Shown here one piece after another: positions 31,856-41,822 of a DNA stretch of 64,000 nucleotides. This DNA is from Chlorella sorokiniana. Taxonomy: Eukaryota; Chlorophyta; Trebouxiophyceae; Chlorellales; Chlorellaceae. Each line of letters starts with the position of its first letter. Position 1 is the first letter of the stretch. A program made the translations under genes and the position numbers. The stretch lies in NCBI GenBank assembly GCA_025917655.1, contig CP084612.1, forward strand, positions 1,612,001-1,676,000, written 5' to 3'. Below the pieces are notes generated by a model. It worked only from the letters and a program-made list of their open reading frames with translations, searched no databases and was not told where the DNA came from.

Positions 31856-34800
31856 ATGCAGCGAAGCAGCACCCGCGCGAGTGGCCGGCTGTGCGGGGGC
31901 CTGTTGGTGATGGGTGAGTCGACGGCGGAACCGCCGCCGCGAGTCTTGCAGCGAGCTCTGGCCGTGTGACCCAGCAGCACCATGGCTGACCCGGAATGGT
32001 GCTGACGTTGTTTGTTGTGATGCGCAGGGCTGCTGCTCCTCCTGCCGCGCCACGCGGCCGCTCAGTCTGTGTGAGGAGAGCTGCCTGGGCGCCTGCATGC
32101 AAGCCTGCAGTGGCCTCCGCAGCGCTTGCCTTGCGTTTGGGTTGGCAGCATCTGATGTGGTGGCGTGGATAGAGCACACCACACCAGAGCGGCCTTAGCG
32201 GGGGCGGCACTTTAGGCGCTTGCACATCCATCTTTTCAAGCTGCTGAGGCAGATTCGTTGCTGCCGCCGCCGCCCTCCGGCCCCACTTGAACCGCGCAGG
32301 GTGCTGGACACCATTTCCACCGGCCCCTTTTTTGGCTCTGCTCCCGTCGGTCCTGAGTTCTCTGTTGGCTTACGTTTGCGCTGGGGCGCTCAGTCCTCCT
32401 ACCTCACCTCAGCCTCCTTCGACCTGAGCGGCAGGCCTGATGCAGTCCAGTGCACTGTTGATGTGCTGCTCTTCCAGCTGCCGCCCAGCCCCGACGTCCC
32501 TCCACCGGGCACGGCTCCCATCTACACGTCGCCGGCCCAATCCTTGGCGCTGCCCAGCCGCAATCAACAGACGACCTTCATGTGCGGCGGCATGGCTGCT
32601 CCACCCTCTCTCGCCTGGCGTGCCTGTGGCCACTCGCGCTGCTGCCAGTGCAAGATCCATGGCGAGGATCGCCATGCAAAGACCGCATGCTTGCTGTACA
32701 GGCGCCCCGCTGTTTTCCACCTGTGCATCTGCACTGCTGCTCCCCCCGCTGGCGCAGGCTGCCGATGGGCGTGTTGATGGAGGCTGGCGGGAGTACGCGC
32801 TTGTCCCGCGCTTCACGTGTCAAGCAGGGCTGTACAGCTACTGCGAGACCCTTGAGTGCCCAACACTCCCTGTGTCCGGCCCGGGAGCTGACTACATTGC
32901 CGCCGTGTACTATTATTCCTCCTCCGCGAACACGGAGCCATACCTGGAGGATGCTTCTTTCGACAGTGTCGTGTACAGAGTGAAGCTTGAGGCCAGCCCC
33001 AGGTGGGTTGGAGGCGGGCAGAGCGCACGTAGCTGCTTGGCAGAGGGGGCGCGCCGGGCGCCCGCCGTTGAATGTGCACTCGCAACGAAGTGACCCAAGT
33101 CCTGTCTGGCCACCCTCTGCAGCCCACCCTCACCACCACCCCCTCGCCGCCGCCGCCTTCGCCACCGCCGCCCTCCCCGCCGCCGCCTTCGCCACCGCCG
33201 CCCTCCCCGCCGCCGCCCTCGCCGCCGCCGCCCTCGCCGCCGCCGCCCTCGCCACCGCCGCCCTCCCGCCGCCGCCTTCGCCACCGCCGCCCTCGCCGCC
33301 GCCGCCCTCGCCGCCGCCGCCCTCGCCGCCGCCTCCCTCCCGCCGCCGCCTTCGCCACCGCCGCCCTCGCCACCGCCGCCCTCGCCCCCACCCTCTCCGC
33401 TGCCGCCCTCGCCACCACCGCCCTCCCCACCGCCCTCGCCCCCGCCGCCCTCGCCGCCGCCTCCTCGCCACCGCCGCCCTCTCCGCCGCCGCCTTCGCCC
33501 CCGCCACGCCCAAAGCCTCCCCCGCCCGCCCAAAGCCACCTCCGCCCGCCCAAAGCCACCTCCGCCCCGCCCAAAGCCACCTCCGCCCCGCCCAAAGCCG
33601 CCTCCGCCTCGCCCAAAGCCGCCTCCGCCTCGCCCCAAGCCGCTCCTCCCCGCCCCAAGCCGCCCCCGCCCCGCACCAAGCCTTCCCCGCCACGCCCCAA
33701 GCCGCCCCCGCCTCGCCCCAAGCCGCCCCGCCACGCCCCAAGCCGCCCCCGCCTCGCCCCAAGCCGCCCCCGCCTCGCCCCAAGCCGCCCCCGCCTCGCC
33801 CCAAGCCGCTCCTCCCCCGCCCCAAGCCGCCGCCGCCCCGCCCCAAGCCGCCCCCGCCGCGTCCAAAGCCTCCAATGCGCTCCCCCAAGCCGCCGCCCCC
33901 TCGTCCTCGCCCCCACTGCCACGGGGCCCCCGCAGCTGGAGGCTGCCATTTCCGGCAGCGCCAACACCAGCTATCGTGGCTTTGACTACACTGGTGGGTG
34001 CAGGAAGAGGAATTGCGTCGGTTCATGCTGCTGCAAGGTGTTGATAACGGGCACTCCGATTCCTGCTGCACTCTTGCCTGCAGGCGGCCCCAAAACACCC
34101 TACACCGGCGCCCTGGGCGTGAGCACCCTGCTGTACAGCGACGGCAGCGGCACGCGCGTGGTCGCCCGGTTTGGCCCGGCGGCGACCGTCCCGGCCAGAC
34201 GGTGCTGCGCGTGGTGGAGTTCTCAAAAGGCGTCACGCGCGTTGTTGTGCAGCTGCGGCAGTTGGCCGGCGAGTGGAAGCTGAGCGGTGTGTGGGCCGTG
34301 CTGCGCAGAATGTTTGCTTTGTGGTGCCAGGGATGCGCTGGGGTTGCGCGGGGGCATCACACTGGGAAGACGCATGCCGTGTGCTCCGCCCGTCGCAGTT
34401 GTGGCCGACGGGCGGCTGTGGACGGGGTGGGCCAGCTGGCGCTGCGCAACAACGTGGTGGTGGAGGTGAGCGCCAGCCGGCGGTTGGGTTGCACAGGGGA
34501 GGGAGCACACCTCGCTCGGTTGAGCACCTCGTCTGCTTGCAGCTGCGCAGCGAACTCGAAGCACTTGGCCTTGCACCGACATGGGTGCAGGCCCGGCCGG
34601 CTCTTGGGTACGTGTCCGTATCGACGCCCCAGCTGCGCACCACCCTCCGCCCCGCGTTCGGGTACGCTGCACGGCATGGAGAACCTGCCTGGCAGCTGCG
34701 TGCGATGCTGCTGCCTGGCATGGCTGGCTGGTTCCCCTGCAGCGCTTGGCCCCTGGCGCCGCCTGCTCTGACCCGCCTGCTTGGTGCGCCTCCCTGCTGC

Positions 34801-34908
34801 AGCCGGCGTACCCGCAGTACGGCCAGTGGCTGGATGTGTACCTCATCAGGCTGGGCCCCCCTGCCGCTGCCCGTGGCCGGCCTGCTGGGCGCCACCTACC
34901 GCCCCTGA
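31856..34908 (+). CDS. array gene C: secreted Pro-rich stalk protein
   Basis: Exons: 31856-31913, 32028-32070, 32216-32581, 32758-33002, 33123-33993, 34084-34286, 34399-34465, ~34543-34662 and 34803-34908. The signal peptide begins MQRSSTRASGRLCGGL. Exon 3 starts later than in A and B, directly at the segment matching RLHVH, so the A/B leader with RNTT is absent. The N-terminal domain has RLRWGAQSSYLTSASFDLSG, CTVDVLLFQLPPSPDVPP, RFTCQAGLYSYC and PVSGPGADYIAAVYYY. The stalk (33123-33905) is long, starting with regular SPPPP. The C-terminal domain follows as in A. One-base breaks occur at 32785 (GGGG expected), near 34173 and in exon 7. C is the most diverged member among A-D in its promoter and leader. 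Confidence 0.7.
33123..33905 (+). repeat. Pro-rich stalk of gene C
   Basis: SPPPP blocks from 33130 to about 33500, then RPKPPPP blocks to about 33880, mostly in 12-18 bp GC-rich repeats; some sub-blocks are out of frame at missing C residues. Confidence 0.8.
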
Positions 34909-35574
34909 GCCCCGTCTTTGTGCGGCTGAAGCCGGGTGCTTGATAACCTCACCACCTGTGCGCTTCTCCCCTGGATATGGCGTTGACAGCATGGTGGAAT
35001 GCTTTGTTTGCACTAGCAGCAGATGCGTGTGGGGCCTTGTTGCATATGCAAGAACTTGTGGGAGTGCCTCTTTCTGGCCGAGCACTAGGCAGCCTGTGCG
35101 GAGAAGCCTGCCTGCCTGCTGGCAGCGCTGCAGTGAAGAGCGGCGTGAGGGAGGAATACTCTGGTGGCTCTTGCTGCCTGCAGTGGTGGATCTGCTTGCG
35201 CTTCATGCATGCAAAGCTGCATCTGGCCAGATTCCAGCAGGGTGGGTATGTCGAATTCATCGCTGCAACTCAATGGATCACAGCAGATGAAGCTAGGCAA
35301 GAAGTCGGATGGCATGGGACACGCGTGTGTTGCTGCTGTCCACACACCGATCCCCTGAGCCCTGGCTTCTTGGGCACTCGGAGCTGCACCTTTCAGTTCG
35401 GAAAGCTCGCGATTCATTCAGCTCGTTTGCTCGATCCCACTCTCAAGTGACACCCATCGGGTGTGGGCGGCACCTGCCCACCCTCCCTCTGCTTCAGGGC
35501 TTGCCTCGCTCCCCCCCCAGCAGCTTGGCAGGCTCCTTGCGCAAGGTCGTCGAAGTCAGCCCGGCAGGAGCGGC
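34909..35574. other. C-D spacer
   Basis: The first ~200 bp match the D-E spacer closely (CATGGTGGAATGCTTTGTTT recurs at ~34990 and ~39096). This shows that the 3' flank was duplicated together with the gene. Confidence 0.5.
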
Positions 35575-38500
35575 ATGCAGCGAAGCAGTTCCCACCCCAG
35601 CCGCCGGCACTGGCCTGGCCTGCTGGTGACGGGTGAGTCGACGGCGGAACCGCCGCCATCAGCCTGGCAGCTGGCCTCGGCCGTGTGACCCTGCAGCACC
35701 ATGGCTGACTTGGAACGTTGCTGACCTTGTATGTTTTGCACATGCAGGGCTGCTGCTCCTCCTGCCCTGCCACGCGGCTGCTCAGTCCGTGTGAGGCGAC
35801 GCAGCCTGGGCCGGCCTGCTTGCATGCCTGCTATGGCCTCCGCAGCGCTCGCCTTGCGCTTGGGTTGGCAGCATGATTATCTGATGTGGTGGCGTGGATA
35901 GAGCACACCACACCAGAGCCGCCTCATCGGGGCTGGCGCTTCAGGCGCTTGCACGTCCATATTTTCAAGCTGCTGAAGCGGATTCCTTGCTGCCGCCGCC
36001 GCCTTCCGGCACCACTTGAGCTGCGCAGGGTGCTGGACACCTCCCCGTCGGCGCCTCCTCGTCCGGCTACTCTTTCATCAGCTCTGAAGTATCTGTTGGC
36101 TTCCGCCTGCGCTGGGGTGCTCAGTCCTCCTACCTCACCTCCGCCTCCTTCGACCTGAGCGGCATTCCTGGTGCAGCCCAGTGCACGGCCAATGTGCTGC
36201 TCTTCCAGCTGCCCGCCAGCCCCGACGTCCCTCCGCCGGGCACGGCTCCCATCTTCACTTCGCCGTCATCGTCTTTGGCGCTGTTCGGGCCCTTTCAACA
36301 GACAACCTTCACGTGCGGCGGCATGGCTGCTCCACCCTCTTTCGCCTGCCGTGCATGTGGCCACTCGCGCCGCTGCCAGGGCGCGATCCCTTACGACGAT
36401 CGCCATGCAAAGACCGCATGCACACTGTACAGGCACACCGCTGGTTTTCACCTATGCACCTGCACTGCTGCTCCCCCGCTGGCACAGGCTGCCGATGGGC
36501 GTTTTAATGGAGGCTGGCGTGGAGTACGCCCTTGTCCCACGCTTTACGTGTGGGACAGGGCTGTACTTTTACTGCTCGACAGGTTTCGTGGTGTGCCCGT
36601 CATTTCCTGTGTCCGGTCCGGGAGCTGACTACATTTCCGTCGTGTACTATGGGACCCTGGAGGGCAGGGAGCCCTTCCTGCAACAGGGTGGCGACGGCGA
36701 TTTTGTGTACAAAGTGGTGCTGCTGGCCAGCCCCAGGTGGGTTGTGGAGGCGGGCAGAGCGTCGTTGCTTTGCAGAGGAGGCGCACCGGGGCCCGTCATT
36801 GAATGTGCAATTGTGCGATTGCACCGATTGCAACGAGGTGACCCAAGTTCTGTCTGGCCACCCCTTGCAGCCCACCCAGCCCACAGCCCTCGCCGCCGCC
36901 ACCCTCGCCGCCGCCGCCTTCGCCACCGCCGCCCTCCCCGCCGCCGCCTTCGCCGCCGCCGCCCTCGCCGCCGCCGCCCTCGGCGCCGCCTCCCTCCCGC
37001 CGCCGCCTTCGCCACCGCTGCCCTCGCCGCCGCCGCCCCCCCCGCCGCCGCCTTCGCCGCCGCCGCCCTCCCCGCCGCCGCCGCCGCCGCCGCCGCCCTA
37101 TCCGCCGGCTCCCTCTCCGCCGCCGCCCTCGCCCCCCGCCCTCTCCGCCGCCTCCCTCTCCGCCGCCCCGCCCCAAGCCGCCTCCGCCACGCCCAGAACC
37201 TCCCCGCCCCCCAAGCCTCCTCCGCCTCACCCTAAGCCGCCCCCAAGCCTCCTCCGCCTCACCCTAAGCCGCCCCCCGCCCGCCCAAAGCCGCCCCACCC
37301 CGCCCCAAGCCGCCACCGCCTCGCCCCAAGCCGCCCCCGCCCGCCCAAAGCCGCACCCACCCGGCCCCAAGCCGCCACCACCTCGCCCAAAGCCGCCGCC
37401 ACCCTCGCCGCCGCCGCCTTCGCCACCGCCGCCCTCCCCGCCGCCGCCTTCGCCGCCGCCGCCCTCGCCGCCGCCTTCGCCACCGCTGCCCTCGCGCCGC
37501 CGCCGCCCTCGCGCCGCCTCCCTCCCGCCGCCGCCTTCGCCACCGCCGCCCTCGCCCCCCCCGCCCTCTCCGCCGCCGCCCTCGCCTCCCCCGCCCTCTC
37601 CGCCTCCGCCCCGCCCCAAGCCGCCACCGCCTCGCCCCAAGCCGCCTCCGCCCCGCCCGAAACCTCCTCCGCCTCGCCCCAAGCTGCCTTCGCCCGCCCC
37701 AAGCCGCCTCCGCCCCGCCCCAAGCCTTCCCCGCCTCGCCCCAAGCTGCCTTCGCCCCGCCCCAAGCCGCCCCCGCCCGCCCAAAGCCGCCGCCGCCTCG
37801 CCCCAAGCCTCCCCCGCCCCGCCCAAAGCCGCACCCACCCGGCCCCAAGCCGCCACCACCTCGCCCAAAGCCGCCCCCGCCACGCCGCAGGCCGCCTCCA
37901 CCGCGCCCCAAGCCGCCGTCGCCACGCCGCAGGCCGCCGCCGCCGCGCCGCAGGCCGCCTCCGCCGCGTCCAAAGCCGCCAATGCGCTCCCCCAAACCGG
38001 CGCCACCCCCGTCCTCGCCCCCTTTGCCGCGGGTCCCCCGCAGCTGGAGGCTGCCATTTCCGGCGGCGCCAACACCAGCTATCGTGGCTTTGACTACACA
38101 GGTGGGTGCAGGAAGAGGGAGCTGCGTCGGTTCATGCTGTGCAATGTGTTGACGACGGGCACTCCGCTTCCTGCTGCTCGCCCGCCTGCAGGCGGCCCCA
38201 AAACACCCTACACCGGCGCCCTGGGCGTGAGCACCCTGCTGTACAGCGACGGCAGCGGCACGCGCGTGGCCGCCCGGTTTGGCCCCGGCGGCGACCGTCC
38301 CGGCCAGATGCTGCTGCGCGTGGTGGACTTTTCAAGGGGCGTCACGCGAGTAACTGTGCAGCTGCGGGCGGTGGCTGGCGAGTGGAAGCTGAGCGGTGCG
38401 TGGGCCGTGGCTGCGCAGAAGGTTGACTTCGTGGTGCCAGGGATGCACTGGGGTTGCACCGGGGGCATCGCTATTGGGGATATGCATGCCTTGTGCTCGA

Positions 38501-39014
38501 CTTGTCGCAGTTGTGGTCGACGGGCGGCTGTGGACGGGTGTGGGCCAGCTGGCGCTGCGCAACAACGTAGTGGTGGAGGTGAGCGCCAGCCTCCAGTTGG
38601 GCGCTTGTGTTGCCGGGGGAGCACACCGCGCTCGGTTGAGCACCAGGCTGTGTGTGGTCATGGACAGCGAAGCACTTTCACCGACGTGGGTGCAGGCTCG
38701 GCCGGCCCTCGCATACAATGTCTCCATATCTACGCCCCAGCTGCGCACCACCCTCAGCCCTCGCGTCCGGGTGCGCCGTGTGCACCGGAACCTGCTTGGA
38801 TGCTGCTGACCTGGCAGGCGCTGCATGTCTGGATCTCGACCCTGCAGCACGTGGCCTCAGGCGCCGCCTGCTCTCACCCGCCTCAATTGTTGCGCCTCCC
38901 TGCTGCAGCCGGCGTACCCGCAGTACGGCCAGTGGCTGGATGTGTACCTCATCAGGCTGGGCCCCCCTGCCGCTGCCCGTGTCCGGCCTGCTGGGCGCCA
39001 CCTACCGCCCCTGA
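35575..39014 (+). CDS. array gene D: secreted Pro-rich stalk protein, best-preserved C-terminal domain
   Basis: Exons: 35575-35632, 35748-35790, 35945-36312, 36488-36736, 36871-38101, 38192-38395, 38511-38578, an unclear exon 8, and 38909-39014. Signal peptide MQRSSSHPSRRHW plus LLLLLPCHAAAQS. The N-terminal domain has FRLRWGAQSSYLTSASFDLS, CTANVLLFQLPASPDVPP, MEAGVEYALVPRFTC and PVSGPGADYISVVYYG. The stalk is the longest of the array (~1.1 kb), with two SPPPP-to-PRPKPPP cycles. Exons 6 and 7 are fully in frame: TPYTGALGVSTLLYSDGSGT, ARFGPGGDRPGQMLLRVVDF, AGEWKLS and DGRLWTGVGQLALRNNVVVE. They are the reference for the breaks in A-C. One missing C in exon 3 near 36047. The end is either ATYRP-stop at 39012 after one base is added to a C6 run, or later in the uncorrected frame. 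Confidence 0.75.
36871..37990 (+). repeat. Pro-rich stalk of gene D, internally duplicated
   Basis: Two successive cycles, each with SPPPP-type repeats (36890-37160 and 37395-37610) followed by RPKPPPP-type repeats (37160-37390 and 37610-37870), then an Ala/Pro/Arg tail. The second cycle looks like an internal duplication of the first. Confidence 0.75.
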
Positions 39015-39662
39015 GCCCCGGATTGGTGCAGCTGCGGCCCGGGTGCTTGATAACCTCACCACCTGTGCGCTTCTTCCCTGGATGTGGCGTTGACAGCATG
39101 GTGGAATGCTTTGTTTGCACTAGCAGCAGCTGCGTGTGGGGCCTTGTTGCATATGCAAGAACTTGTGGGAGTGCCTCTGTCTGGCCCAGCACCAGGCAAC
39201 CTGTGCAGCAGTGCCTGCCTGCCTGCTGGCAGCGCTGCAGTGAAGGGGAGCTGGGGTGAGGGGGAGTGCTATGGCGGCCTGGTGCCTGCAGCGCATTTCA
39301 GCTCACCTGCTTGCATGCATGCAAAGCAGAATGTGGCCAGCTTCCTGAAATCAGGGCGGGGATATCAATTTCATCGGTGCAGCTCAATGGTCACATATGC
39401 ATGGCAGCAGCCAGGGAGGAAGTAGCATGGCAAATCTTTGAGCCCAGCTTCTTTCGGCTACTTAGGGCTGCACCTTTCTGCTTGCAAAGTGGGGCGATTC
39501 ACGTTGTTCGCTTGTGCTTTCTCACTCCACACGCGACTCGCATCGGGTGTGGGCGGCACCTGCCCACACTCCCCCTGTTTCAGGGCTTGGCTCGCAGTTC
39601 CCTCCCGGCAGCTCGGCAGGCTCCTTGCGCAAGGTCATCAGAGCCAGGACGGCGGGAGCGGC
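39015..39662. other. D-E spacer
   Basis: Matches the C-D spacer near its start. It carries the inverted repeat GGTGTGGGC / GCCCACAC at 39546-39569, 94 bp before the E start codon. Confidence 0.5.
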
Positions 39663-41822
39663 ATGCAGCGAAGCAGTTCCCACCCCAGCCGCCGGCACTG
39701 GCCTGGCCTGCTGGTGACGGGTGAGTCGACGGCGGAACCGCCGCCATCAGCCTGGCAGCTGGCCTCGGCCGTGTGACCCTGCAGCACCATGGCTGACTTG
39801 GAACGTTGCTGACCTTGTATGTTTTGCACATGCAGGGCTGCTGCTCCTCCTGCCGTGCCACGCGGCTGCTCAGACCGTGTGAGGCGGCGGTGCCTGTGCT
39901 CGTTTAAGCCGAAATCTTGCATGCTGGCCTGCACAGGCCACGGCGGCACCTGCCTTGTTTGGGCTTGCTGCCTGTTTGTGCACAATGGGGCTTGCATAAC
40001 GGGTCGCAGGCTCACGACGCCAGTGCTGCCATTGTGGAGCTGGCGCACCCAGCGCGTGCCGTGTCCGCTGTGGCTGCCTTGTGACGGGGATTCCTTGCCC
40101 CTGCCGCCGCATCTGGCACGCCTTATCCTGCGGCTTCATCCCACGCAGGGTGCTGGACACCACTGCCAAATCTATCGATATCGGGGCCCGGACGGGTTGA
40201 GCACCATATATCGCTCTTCTTTCATCACTCCTTCCGACTTGTTGGGCCTGCGCCTGCGATGGGGTGCTCAATCCTCTTACCTCCTCACCGCCACCTTCCC
40301 CCTTGCCGCTCCCACGAGCGGCCAGTGCACGGTTGATGCGCTTCTCTTCCGGCTGCCCGCCAGCCCCGAAGTCCCTCCGCCGGGCACGCCTCCCATCTTC
40401 ACGTCGCCGCCCGTGTCCGCGGTGTTGCCGCAAGAATCTGGGCTGACCACCTCGACAGTTGCAAACGTCACGTGCGGCTGCTTGGCTTCTCCTTGCTCTG
40501 GCGCCCAACATACCTGTGGCCGCGCACCTGCGTGATTCCTTGGGGAAACGCCGTGCGGAGGGTGCCAGCACATCGCGCAGGGTGGGGCACACCTGTGCAG
40601 GCCCGCCGCCGCCTTCCATCCTGCAACCCCGTCGCTGCTCCCCCGTGGCAGGTTGTCGATGGGCGTCCCAATGGAGGCGGGCGCCGAGTACGGCCTCTTC
40701 CCGCGAGTTTCGTGCCAGGCGGCGCTGCTCACAGCCTGCGAAAGTGTGGGCGGGAGCAACGGCATAACAAGATGCCCAAATGTCCCTGTGCCAGGCTCAG
40801 GAGTTGACTATATTTCCAACCTGGATCTTGTGACTCTTATGACAGGACCCTCCATCCAGGGGTCCATGCAGTCTGCTGCATATGCGGTGCTGCTGGTCAG
40901 CCCCAGGTGGGTTGCTGGGATGGCTTGGGCGCAGCTGGGTGCTCGGCAGATCTGGGGTAGGCGTGCCAGGTGCCCGCGGGTGCCAGGCGCCCGCCGTTGA
41001 GTGTGCAGTCGCAATGGGGCGACCCAACCCTGGCTGGCCACCCCTGCAGCCCACCCTCACCACCGCCCCCTCCCCGCCGCCGCGGCGGTTGGCGCTGGTT
41101 GGCGGCGCGCTGGACGCCGTCACAACGCTGGGCAGCGCCAAGCCTGTGACCGCCACCAAGTGGGTGGCGGTGCTGTTCAAGGTGGACCGCGCCACGCAGC
41201 TGAGCCAGGTGGCGGTGGACATGACGCCTTCCACCACCATCACCATCGCCCTCACCGGCATCAGGACCGCCTCTGTCGCCACCGGCGGCCTGATCCCCAC
41301 CGTCACCACGGACGCCCCGCAACAACCACCATCTCCAGCCAGGCCTTCACCGCTCCGGCCGCCCCAAGGCACAAATTCTTCGCTTTTGACCTCGCCCCCA
41401 ACTCACCCTGGCCCCGGCAAGTACGCCATCGTGCTCAAGTCGGACGCCGCGGGCACGCAGGTCTACGACAGCATCCTGCAGTCGCTCACCGACCTGCTGT
41501 GCCTGGGCAACGCCAACGCCGGCGTCACCGTGCTGGACTACCAGTTCACCTCCAACTCCGGGACCCTCTGGTGAGGCGGCGCGGGGGGAAGGGGGCGATT
41601 GCATGCTCCAGGCAGAGCGGCGGAAGTGCGTGGGGTAGACAGCCCAAAAGGCGTTCTGCCACCACGTGCGGCTGCCGTCTGCCTGTGCTGCTGACACAGC
41701 TGATGCGCCCCTTGCACCGCAGGACGAAGAACGCGGTGTTGCCTCTGCTGGGCGGCCTGCCCATCGCCGGGGATCTGCTGCCCAAGCCGTACCGCATCAG
41801 AATTGCTGGTACCTCAGTTTGA
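39663..41822 (+). CDS. array gene E: shared N-terminal half, different C-terminal domain, no long stalk
   Basis: Exons: 39663-39720, 39836-39878, ~40149-40471, 40652-40906, 41050-41570 and 41723-41822. Exons 1-4 match the array (signal peptide; LRLRWGAQSSYLLTATF; CTVDALLFRLPASPEVPP; MEAGAEYGLFPRVSC; PVPGSGVDYISNL). At exon 5 the usual acceptor (CTGCAG before CCCACC) leads to only PTLTTAPSPPP, then a new domain: KPVTATKWVAVLFKVDRATQ, LSQVAVDMTPSTTI, FFAFDLAPNSP, GKYAIVLKSDAAGTQVYD and VTVLDYQFTSNSGTLW. This resembles bacterial choice-of-anchor beta-sandwich domains in layout; that is my inference. Terminal stop at 41820 after PYRIRIAGTSV. Three missing C residues in exon 5 and one base in exon 3 restore frame and phase. 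Confidence 0.7.

Larger units (their letters stand above)
24172..41822 (+). repeat. tandem array of five paralogous gene units (A-E)
   Basis: Five direct units of roughly 3.5-4.1 kb, each with 5' flank, signal-peptide exon, N-terminal domain exons and a C-terminal half. A and B can be laid over each other at a constant offset of about 3,666-3,668 bp from exon 4 through the 3' end, with differences mainly in homopolymer length. Units B, D and E share near-identical first exons and first introns. Confidence 0.85.

Noticed and set aside
24526-34908. Array copies A-C as dead genes
   Set aside because: Their breaks are mostly one-base homopolymer losses like those in essential genes elsewhere in the window, so gene death cannot be inferred; it also cannot be excluded.
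25339-38075. Long minus-strand frames full of Gly/Arg (GGGGEGGGGE, RRRRRGRR) opposite the array stalks
   Set aside because: They are reverse-complement shadows of CCG/CCC-rich Pro stalks. The plus strand has signal peptides, splice sites and paralog conservation.
24172-41822. Retrotransposon or other mobile element carrying the array
   Set aside because: No reverse transcriptase, integrase, transposase or long terminal repeats were seen; the pattern is simple tandem gene duplication.
24526-41822. Assignment of the array to the pherophorin family
   Set aside because: The head-stalk-head plan with SPPPP is similar, but I do not see the pherophorin Cys pattern in either globular domain.
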